NCBI GenBank assembly: GCA_945910665.1
Contig: CAMDZK010000104.1
Span: forward strand, 1 to 5,036
Length of the DNA: 5,036 nucleotides
Reading direction: 5' to 3'
Source: an uncultured Peptostreptococcaceae bacterium
GTDB lineage: Bacteria > Bacillota > Clostridia > Tissierellales > Peptoniphilaceae
This document shows, in pieces, positions 1 through 5,036 of this stretch (the first letter of the stretch is position 1; every line of letters starts with the position of its first letter). The notes under the pieces were generated by a model. It was not told the DNA's origin, made no database searches, and saw nothing but the letters and a program-made list of their open reading frames with translations. A program made the translations under genes and the position numbers.

Positions 1-77
1 CGCCGCCCACACGCTCGCCCGCTCCGTCGCGAAGGTCTCCCAGCTGCGCCGTCGCCCGCCCACATTTTCGCCATCAG
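1..77 (+). other. GC-rich leader, probable untranslated first exon (partial)
   Basis: The first 60 bases are about 80% G+C by hand count, rich in CGCC/CGCCC words, and composition drops abruptly to AT-rich after about base 100. The segment ends in CAG followed by GCAAGT, which fits the consensus of the minor GC-AG class of plant introns. In maize En/Spm the untranslated first exon is likewise GC-rich and acts as a methylation-sensitive control region; a similar role here is inference only. Alternatives are a GC-rich promoter or subterminal segment, or a donor at GAAG/GTCTCC near base 35. No ATG occurs in it. Confidence 0.4.
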
Positions 78-233
78 GCAAGTATAATTGCCGAGGCTCC
101 GAGGTCATTAATTTATATTAGTCATCTTGTCGTGTTGTGATTAGTTTAACTGTTTATTGCTTTAATTCAAATTCATATTTTGTCTCCGAGTTATGTTTTA
201 ATGTTTAGAGTTTAGTTTTAATCGTTAACCGTA

Positions 234-294
234 GCGAACCGTATGCGTCACCCGTTCGGGAACGGCGAACGTCACATTGGCTTGTGAGGTTCGC
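234..294. repeat. Cluster of GCGAAC motifs, possible transposase-binding repeats
   Basis: GCGAAC occurs at 234-239 and 265-270 on the plus strand and as GTTCGC at 289-294. The related word GAACGG/CCGTTC appears at 252-257, 260-265 and 295-300. CACTA elements carry short subterminal repeats in both orientations that are bound by an element-encoded protein, and this cluster could belong to such an array. Only three copies are seen, and two of them are simply the arms of the 259-300 hairpin, so the support is thin. Confidence 0.25.
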
Positions 295-300
295 CGTTCC
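259..300. repeat. 17-bp inverted repeat (stem-loop)
   Basis: Bases 259-275 (GGAACGGCGAACGTCAC) pair with 284-300 (GTGAGGTTCGCCGTTCC) at 16 of 17 positions. The single mismatch is G271 against G288, and the loop is 276-283. A smaller 5-bp stem follows (306-310 with 320-324, TGTCC/GGACA), then the large foldback at 330-521, so almost the whole of 259-521 can fold into consecutive stem-loops. It may be part of a subterminal repeat array or an RNA structure in the leader. No function is shown. Confidence 0.85.
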
Positions 301-329
301 GGAATTGTCCACGTATTTTGGACAGCCTG

Positions 330-521
330 AGAGTGTAGGCCGATGCTTGTGATTTGTGACATGTGCCTTACGATTGACGCGGAATTTCGGTTGTGTAACC
401 CAGTTGTTCTCCAACACACCATGTTCAGGCGTGTGCTTGGAGAGCAGCGGGGTTATGCTGCCGAAATTTCGCGGCAATCGTAGGCTACACGTCACAAATC
501 ACAAGCATCGGCCTACACTCT
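330..521 (+). repeat. 192-nt foldback with perfect 31-bp base; candidate hairpin RNA
   Basis: Bases 330-360 are the exact reverse complement of 491-521 (31 of 31). The stem continues without gaps: 361-410 against 441-490 match at 37 of 50 positions, and 8 of the 13 mismatches are G-U pairs in plus-strand RNA. It closes with CCAACACAC (411-419) against GTGTGCTTGG (431-440, one bulged base) around an 11-nt loop (420-430). About 85 of the 90 left-arm bases can pair in RNA. The structure lies in the putative leader intron. Shape and length resemble plant miRNA or hairpin-siRNA precursors, and rice CACTA elements are known to carry a miRNA (miR820). I do not recognise this sequence as a known miRNA. 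A nested foldback element is the alternative, but no target duplication is evident at the edges. Confidence 0.9.
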
Positions 522-610
522 TGGGTGGGTTTAGGGCCTTTACCTAATAGGGAGTTCACCTAAGCCACGGACGATCGTTGATGTTCTTTGTCTTTTGTTT
601 AGCCTTTGAA

Positions 611-3600
611 ATGGACGGTGATCGGAGGGTGATGTATGACGGGTGGAGAAAGGATGGGGCACATTCGAATGAATGGATGGGTGTAACAAAGGCTTTTCTT
701 GAGCACGCTTTCAAAGATGCAACTGGTCGTCTAGTGAAGTGTCCTTGCAATCGCTGCGAGAACAAGTGGCCTCAGAAGAAGGAAGAAATGGAGAAACACC
801 TTTGCAAAAGTGGGTTTATGCCGAACTACCTTGTATGGTACCGGCATGGAGAGTCTATTAGACACGTTGACGCGGAGGTGGAACTTGATGACGATCATGA
901 TAGGATGGACGACATGTTGCATGATCTTGGTAGGGAGGTTGAAATGAACGCTGAGGAGCCGGGGCAGCTTCCACGCGATGCTCAGGAATTCTTCCGGCTA
1001 CTCGCCGCGGGAGAAGAGAGACTGCACGAGCACACTCAGATGTCAGTTCTTGGGACTCTCACAAGACTAATGGCGATAAAGTCGAAGCACAACATTTCAA
1101 ACAGTGCTTACAACGACATCGTCCAACTGATGGGCGAGGTTCTCCCGGAGAATCATAAGTTGCCAAAGAATATGTACTTCGCAAAGAAGATGTTGGCTGG
1201 TCTTGGGATGACATATGAGAAGATCGACGTGTGTCCCAACAGTTGCATGCTATTCTTTGAGGAGGATGACAAGCTGGACCGTTGTAAGCATTGTGAAGCT
1301 TCTAGATATGTCGAGGTGACAAATGATGAGGGTGAATTGGTAGTTACGAAGGTCGCAGCTAAGCAACTTCGTCGGTTGCCCATCATTCCTCGGCTTTCAA
1401 GGTTGTTCCTCAACAAGGAAATAGCTCTGCATATGACGTGGCCAAAGAATGGTGTACGTCTCGTCACTGATCCAGACATAATGGTCCATCCGTCGGACGG
1501 TGATGCGTGGAAGGCATTTGACGAGTTTGATCCCGAATTTGCAAACGACCCTAGGAGTGTACGGCTTGGTCTATCGACGGACGGATTCACACCTTTCAAT
1601 ACCAGTGCAAGCCCTTACTCGTGTTGGCCTGTCTTCATTGTGCCATATAATCTTCCTCCTGAGTTGGTCAATAAAGAAGAGTTCATGTTCCTTGCACTAG
1701 TCATCCCAGGCCCCGAGCATCCAGGGCCAAAGCTGAATATGTTTGTTCGCCCTTTAATTGAAGAGCTGAAACAATTGTGGAGAGGTGTGAAGGCTTATGA
1801 CAGCCATACTGAAAAGGAGTTTACCATGCGCGCTGCTTATTTGTGGTCAGTGCATGATCTGCTGGCGTATGGAGATTGGTCTGGATGGTGTGTTCATGGT
1901 CGGTTGTGCTGTCCCATATGTATGAATGATACGGATGCATTCAGATTGAAGCATGGTGGGAAAGTGTCATTCTTTGATGCTCATCGACGTTGGACTCCAT
2001 TCAAGCATGATTTCAGGAATTCGCTTACTGCATTCAGAAGTGGAGCCAAAATCAGAAATGGGCCACCAAAGAGGCAAACTGCACCGCAGATAATGGCATG
2101 GCATGCTTGTCTGAAGCAAGGAGAAAATGATAGGTTCCAAGGCTACGGGGAGGACCATAACTGGACCCATATTTCATCAATATGGGAGCTTCCGTATGCA
2201 AAAGCCTTGATCATGCCGCACAACATAGACTTGATGCACCAAGAGCGTAACGTTGCTGAAAGCATCATAAGCACATGTTTCGATGTGACTGATAAAACGA
2301 AAGATAATATGAAGGCAAGAAAAGACATGGCTGAAATTTGTAAGAGGCCGATGCTCGAGTTGAAAGTAAGCGATAAAGGGCATGAAAGTAGGCCGCGAGC
2401 TGATTACTGCCTCAAGCCGGATGAAAGGAAAGAAATATTTAAGTGGTTGAAGAATCTGAAATTTCCAGATCGATATGCGGCAAATCTGAAACGGGCAGTC
2501 AATCTGAAGACCGGTAAATTGATCGGTTTGAAAAGCCATGACTACCATATTATTATGGAGAGGCTGATGCCCGTGATGTTTCGAGGCTATTTTAAGGATG
2601 AGCTTTGGAGCATATTTGCAGAGTTGAGTTACTTCTATAGGGAAGTATGCGCAAAGACGGTATCGAAGAGGTTGATGCAGAAATTTGAGAAAGAAATTCC
2701 AATTCTTATTTGTAAATTTGAAAAGGTTTTCCCGCCAGGATTCTTCAATGTGATGCAACATCTAATTGTGCATTTGCCTTGGGAAGCTTTGGTAGGCGGA
2801 CCAGTGCAATTCAGGTGGATGTATCCTATAGAAAGGGCGTTGAAAAAGCTCAGGGCGTCTGTTCGGAACAAGGCTAGAGTCGAAGGGTGTATTGCGGAGG
2901 CTTTTGCCCTTAAGGAGATATCTCAATTCTCAACCAGGTATTTCGCTCGAGCCAACAATGTGTTTGCGCCTTCAGTGCGACTTCATGTCGAAAATGAATC
3001 ACCCCAAAGCACCCTTCAAATTTTTGCGAATCCGGGTAAAGCAGTTGGAAAAGGGAGTGTACGTCACATTGAAGCATCAGATTTGAACACGCTAATGCTA
3101 TATATGTATAGCAATATTGACAGCACACAGGAGGCGTTCGAGTAAGTTTTCCTCATAGTTACGTCCATTTTCTCATCTCATAATTTCTATAGTGTAATCT
3201 CCATGTTTCTAATATGTCCAGCATGTTTGATGAAGAATGTTGGAAATCTACTAGTAAACCTACGGCCATCCAATTAGAAAATCTTCGACGTGATGGGTTG
3301 AAAGGTGGACCAAACTTCGTGCAGTGGTTTCGTAATTATGTTAGTAATTGTCGTTCTCTCATTGTCCATACTTAATCTTTGAATTTTGGACTTGGAAGAT
3401 ATAATGCATATACTAATTACTTGTATAGGTTTCCAAAAACTCTGTGCACCCGGACTTGCAGCAAATGGCACATACCTCTGTGTCCGTCCGAAACTATACT
3501 CGCTATGATGTAAATGGATATCGCTTCCGAACCGCGAAATTGGAGAAGAGTCGACCATTGGCAGCCACCACCAATAGTGGTGTGTTGGCAAGTTCATATG

Positions 3601-4178
3601 TTGACGATGACAAAGTAGTGGACTATTACGGTGTTCTTCAAAACATTGTAGAGTTGATTTTCGATGGCCCCAAAGAACTTAAAGTCGTGTTTTTCGAGTG
3701 CGACTGGTTTGATGCTCATAGTGGGACTCGTGTCGACAAGTATGGTAATGTCGAGGTGAAGCATAGCTCTAGGATTCCGAGCAGTATGAGCGATGTTGTC
3801 CTTGCAAATCAGGCAAAACAGGTGTACTACCTGCCATATCCTCACCCAAGCCTTAGGGCTTGGTGGGTTGCAATCAAAGTCAACCCACAAGTCGTCGCTC
3901 CAGAGAGTGCTGACTACGTGAGTATAATCAGGGACAACGATGATGCTGTTTTTCAACCAGAAGCGGCGTCGAATCAAGACATAGCTCACCGATTCCATGT
4001 GACCAATGGAGAAGGACTTGAAAATCTCTGTTGCAATTCAAGCGACTTAATTGAAGAACCTAGGTCAAAGCGCAAACGACCTGTCGTCGTTAGAAGATCA
4101 GTAAGGATCCAACGAAATCAAGAGCGTATGAATAAACAACGAGCCGAAGAAGCATCATCGGATGCGGATGACTTTTGA
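611..4178 (+). CDS. TNP2-like CACTA transposase (3 exons, 1,132 aa)
   Basis: Joined exons 611-3141, 3222-3339 and 3429-4178 encode the transposase expected to cut and insert the element at its terminal repeats in the nucleus. The start at 611 has G at -3 and +4 and opens directly into the transposase-associated domain (about residues 5-81). A linker follows, then a Cys cluster (C208, C212, C225, C228), the TNP2 region (about 225-440), DUF4218 (about 641-770), a conserved segment across both introns, DUF4216 (about 947-1036) and a basic tail. Candidate DDE-type acidic residues are D324 (in STDGF), D540 (in HNIDLMH) and E758 or E763 (in VEGCIAEA); this is inferred from motif resemblance. Length is within the usual range of full-length plant TNP2 proteins, and no stop or frameshift interrupts it. 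An in-frame ATG at 581 exists but probably lies in the leader intron. Family assignment is firm; activity is not shown. Confidence 0.93.
623..853 (+). other. Transposase-associated domain (N-terminus of transposase)
   Basis: Residues 5-81 show the usual landmarks of this plant domain: a Y-x-G-W start (Y9, G11, W12), an E-W pair at 21-22, the Cys cluster C44-P-C46-x2-C49, then H63-L-C65 and a final W76-Y-R-H-G-E81. The Cys/His spacing suggests a zinc-binding DNA-recognition fold. In this family the domain precedes the TNP2 catalytic region, matching the order here. Confidence 0.85.
1283..1930 (+). other. TNP2 transposase region (Transposase_21)
   Basis: Approximate residues 225-440. Recognisable blocks in order are C225-K-H-C228 followed by SRY, the PRLSRLF segment, the H-P-S-D-G block, VRLGLSTDGFTPF with D324, YS-x-WPVF, YNLPPE, the IPGPEHPGPKLNMFVRPLIEEL stretch, the ELKQLW helix and WSGWCVHGRLCCPIC. 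The last carries C434-x2-C437. Edges are estimated by eye. The second candidate catalytic Asp (D540) lies downstream of this block in HNIDLMHQERNV. Confidence 0.88.
2531..2920 (+). other. DUF4218 region of the transposase
   Basis: Approximate residues 641-770. It begins at KSHDYH and runs through the FPPGFFNVMQHLIVHLPWEA block, GGPVQFRWMYPIERAL and VRNKARVEGCIAEA. The last block holds the candidate third catalytic acid (E758 or E763). DUF4218 is found almost only next to TNP2 regions in plant CACTA transposases. The domain edges are judged by eye. Confidence 0.85.
3142..3221 (+). other. Transposase intron 1 (80 bp)
   Basis: Donor GA/GTAAGT at 3142 and acceptor GTCCAG ending at 3221. Splicing is phase 2: GA joined to C makes Asp and gives ...EAFDMFDEECW, continuing the family pattern. 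Without splicing the frame would end at the TAA inside the donor (3143-3145), so that stop is not the real end of the protein. The intron is AT-rich, as expected in plants. Confidence 0.9.
3340..3428 (+). other. Transposase intron 2 (89 bp)
   Basis: Donor TAT/GTTAGT at 3340 and acceptor TTGTATAG ending at 3428. It is a phase-0 intron. The join gives ...FVQWFRNY then VSKNSVHPDLQQ, restoring the conserved GGPNFVQWF ... SVHPDL stretch seen in related CACTA transposases. The donor is weaker than that of intron 1, but the frame agreement on both sides is exact. Confidence 0.88.
3618..3887 (+). other. DUF4216 region of the transposase
   Basis: Approximate residues 947-1036, from VVDYYGVLQNIVEL through VVFFECDWFDAHSGTRVDKYG to QVYYLPYPHPSLRAWWVAIKVNP. 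The YYG, F-x-C-x-WFD and Q-V-Y-Y-L-x-YP landmarks are typical of this domain, which sits near the C-terminus of plant CACTA transposases. Its biochemical role is unknown. Confidence 0.88.
4065..4124 (+). other. Basic C-terminal tail, candidate nuclear localisation signal
   Basis: From residue 1096 the transposase has SKRKRP followed by a run of Arg-containing residues (VVVRRSVRIQR). Clustered Lys/Arg of this kind fits a monopartite or bipartite nuclear signal. The protein then ends in an acidic stretch (EEASSDADDF). This is inferred from composition only. Confidence 0.5.
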
Positions 4179-4295
4179 TTAGTATGTTTCTTTTAGTTAA
4201 TCAATTAAGCTATGTATTGCAATTTTCACATTATTAATTTTCATATTATTTGTTTCATATACTGTGGTTTGACATTAATTTATCTACAGTTGAAC
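4179..4295 (+). other. Short AT-rich spacer between the two genes
   Basis: The 117 bp between the transposase stop and the second ATG are strongly AT-rich. There is no AATAAA polyadenylation signal and no convincing TATA-plus-leader arrangement. The segment contains a donor-like A/GTATGT at 4182 and an acceptor-like TATCTACAG ending at 4289. It therefore looks more like intronic or dicistronic sequence than a terminator plus promoter. Confidence 0.6.
4289..4289 (+). other. Splice acceptor just upstream of the second gene
   Basis: The sequence ATTTATCTACAG ends at 4289 and leaves only TTGAAC before the ATG at 4296. It could pair with the distant leader donor, which would remove the whole transposase gene as an intron, or with the local donor at 4182, giving a 108-bp intron after the transposase stop. 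Either use would put the ATG at 4296 near the 5' edge of an exon. Confidence 0.5.
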
Positions 4296-5036
4296 ATGTT
4301 CAAGCATAGGAGATCGAGGAGGAGTGGGGGCAGCGCGGCCAGCGAGGACAGCTCGGGCAGTGGGCTTTTTCAGGGCACCTCACAGAGCCGACAGAGGCAG
4401 CAGCAACTTCTCGACTGTCTAGACGAAGTGCAGGGTGAGGAGGGTGAGCAGGAGACTCCTCAGCAGGATGCTCATGTGCAGGGTGAGGAGGGTGAGCAGG
4501 ATGAGGAGGGTGAGCAGGATGAGGAGGTTGACCCCATGGGGGCAGGCAGCGCGGGCGACGCGTCAGATGGTTCTACGTCCTTCAGGTATTATTATGCATA
4601 TTAGTTTAATTGATATTAGTTTTTAATCATTTCATCATATTGAATTTACTTGTATACTTAGGTATAAGAAGAGCAATGCGCTTGGTCCGAGACCTGCCGA
4701 GAGGAGGCTCATCCGGCCGCATGGAGAATGGTGGGGCTTATTTCTGTTGTGTTAATTTTTTAATGTGAACGTGATTGCACTGGTTTACTTGTTTTATTAA
4801 TGTTTGTAGGTCATGGGAAGACTTGACTTGGGACGGTACAGGCAGACGTCCCAAGGTGAACGCGGTGTTGGGTAGCCTCTGTCGCTTCTACTACCCTGGC
4901 ATGGTGGAGCTCAATGGCGAGAGGTTCGCGGCTATGCAGTGGGCCGACTGGGGTCTGAAGGACTATGTCCAGCCAGGGGAGCCAGGGGAAAGCAGTAGCG
5001 GAGGGGGAAGTTCGGAAAAAAAACGAAGGACTTGTC
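4296..5036 (+). CDS. Second CACTA protein, Ptta/En/Spm (Transposase_24)-like, 5' part
   Basis: Visible exons are 4296-4585, 4662-4730 and 4810 to the window end, giving 195 codons without a stop; the 3' part is missing. The protein starts MFKHRRSRRSGGS, continues Ser/Gln-rich, then has an acidic Glu/Gln/Gly repeat. Exons 2-3 give a more conserved stretch, RRLIRPHGEW then SWEDLTWDGTGRRPKVNAVL, followed by GSLCRFYYPGMVEL. This resembles the region before and at the start of plant Transposase_24 proteins of CACTA elements. By analogy with TNPA of En/Spm it may bind subterminal repeats, but nothing here proves DNA binding. The start at 4296 is chosen because it follows a splice acceptor; an in-frame ATG at 4212 would add a hydrophobic, AT-rich-encoded stretch unlike the rest. 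Visible coding sequence is GC-richer than the transposase gene. Confidence 0.7.
4428..4527 (+). repeat. Direct repeats encoding acidic GEEGEQ/DEEGEQ units
   Basis: A 26-bp segment at 4428-4453 recurs exactly at 4476-4501 (48-bp spacing). From 4483 an 18-bp unit ending GAGCAGG repeats in tandem about 2.5 times (4483-4500, 4501-4518, 4519-4527). Unit lengths are multiples of three, so frame is kept and the product is VQGEEGEQ and DEEGEQ units. Copy number probably varies between element copies through slippage. Confidence 0.9.
4586..4661 (+). other. Second gene, intron 1 (76 bp)
   Basis: Donor TTCAG/GTATTA at 4586 and acceptor TGTATACTTAG ending at 4661. It is a phase-2 intron: AG plus G makes Arg, joining ...GSTSFR to YKKSNALGPR. 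It is AT-rich, and reading through it would reach a stop (TAG) within 20 bases. Confidence 0.82.
4731..4809 (+). other. Second gene, intron 2 (79 bp)
   Basis: Donor GAATG/GTGGGG at 4731 and acceptor TTTGTAG ending at 4809. It is phase 2: TG plus G makes Trp, giving RPHGEW then SWEDLTW. A second in-frame donor at 4749 (TT/GTGTTA) would add six residues and is also weak. The 4731 choice fits the expected short GE-x-SW spacing better, so the acceptor is firmer than the donor. Confidence 0.68.

Larger units (their letters stand above)
78..602 (+). other. Putative 5'-leader intron upstream of the transposase ATG
   Basis: The right boundary is well supported. A long pyrimidine-rich tract (about 583-600) ends in TTTAG at 602, leaving only 8 nt before the transposase ATG at 611. 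Unspliced, the leader would carry many upstream ATGs (for example near 194, 202, 243, 342, 361, 420 and 454), which would hinder translation, so removal by splicing makes sense. The left boundary is weak: the best candidate is a GC donor at 78-79 (CAG/GCAAGT). Bases 100-230 are AT-rich with no gene. Bases 234-521 are filled by inverted repeats annotated separately, and 522-580 shows nothing recognisable. Confidence 0.5.
1..5036 (+). mobile_element. CACTA (En/Spm) transposon, internal part; both termini outside window
   Basis: The window holds the two characteristic genes of a plant CACTA element in the usual order: a TNP2-like transposase with transposase-associated, TNP2, DUF4218 and DUF4216 domains, then a Ptta/En/Spm-type protein. 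Nothing in the window looks like host coding sequence. I looked for the terminal CACTA inverted repeats at both ends and saw none, and no 3-bp target duplication can be assessed, so the boundaries are those of the window. The transposase reading frame is intact across three exons, so this could be an autonomous or recently active copy. The family name is unknown. Confidence 0.93.

Noticed and set aside
205..495. Minus-strand open frame of 96 codons, resembling a plus-strand open frame at 356-547
   Set aside because: The similarity of the two translations arises because both read the arms of the same palindrome; neither shows a recognisable domain.
330..521. Identity of the hairpin with rice miR820
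   Set aside because: I see only the short shared word TCGGCCT with the miR820 sequence as I remember it; the setting is analogous, but identity is not supported.
581..610. In-frame ATG at 581 as the transposase start
   Set aside because: It lies inside a pyrimidine-rich tract before a strong splice acceptor at 602 and adds a hydrophobic stretch not expected before the transposase-associated domain; 611 has a better start context.
2177..2761. Antisense open frame of 194 codons
   Set aside because: It is opposite the well-supported transposase exon and shows no recognisable domain of its own.
3143..3145. TAA as the true end of the transposase
   Set aside because: The TAA is part of a GTAAGT splice donor; splicing to 3222 and then 3429 restores the conserved family sequence in phase.
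4212..4295. ATG at 4212 as start of the second protein
   Set aside because: The added 28 residues come from AT-rich, intron-like sequence ending in a splice acceptor; 4296 is the better start.
4741..4753. Alternative donor at 4749 for intron 2 of the second gene
   Set aside because: It keeps frame but adds six residues before the SWEDLTW segment and matches the donor consensus no better than 4731; it remains possible.
1..5036. Terminal CACTA inverted repeats
   Set aside because: CACTA or TAGTG strings occur only by chance inside coding sequence (for example near 1696 and 3614); no paired terminal repeats are present at the window edges.

Overview
This window is plant nuclear DNA and covers most of the interior of a CACTA (En/Spm) class II DNA transposon, read left to right. 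The protein families present (TNP2-type transposase with its plant-only companion domains, then a Ptta/En/Spm-type second protein), the short AT-rich GT-AG introns and the GC-rich leader point to a flowering plant, most likely a grass. The grass assignment is inference from family resemblance. Neither terminal CACTA inverted repeat is visible, so both element ends lie outside the window.

Layout. Bases 1-77 are very GC-rich and look like an untranslated first exon. Bases 78-602 look like a 5'-leader intron: it may begin at a GC-type donor, and it ends at a strong pyrimidine-rich acceptor 8 nt before the transposase ATG. This leader holds a run of stem-loops. One is a 17-bp hairpin (259-300). 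The other is a 192-nt foldback (330-521) with a perfect 31-bp base and an imperfect upper stem whose mismatches are mostly G-U wobbles on the plus strand. It is the least explained structure in the window and resembles a plant miRNA or hairpin-siRNA precursor.

Bases 611-4178 encode an uninterrupted 1,132-residue TNP2-like transposase in three exons (611-3141, 3222-3339, 3429-4178). Domain order is transposase-associated domain, TNP2 catalytic region, DUF4218, DUF4216 and a basic C-terminal tail. The exon phases join exactly and I found no frameshift or premature stop.

Only 117 bp separate its stop from a second gene (4296 to beyond 5036; three exons visible, 195 codons, incomplete). This second gene has a Ser-rich, then acidic repeat-rich N-terminus, followed by a segment resembling the N-terminal part of plant Ptta/En/Spm (Transposase_24) proteins. 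A splice acceptor 6 nt before its ATG, and no room for a separate promoter, suggest both proteins come from one promoter by alternative splicing, as in maize En/Spm (tnpD and tnpA). By analogy, the TNP2-like protein would cut and join DNA, and the second protein may bind subterminal repeats or assist. Neither role is shown directly by the sequence.
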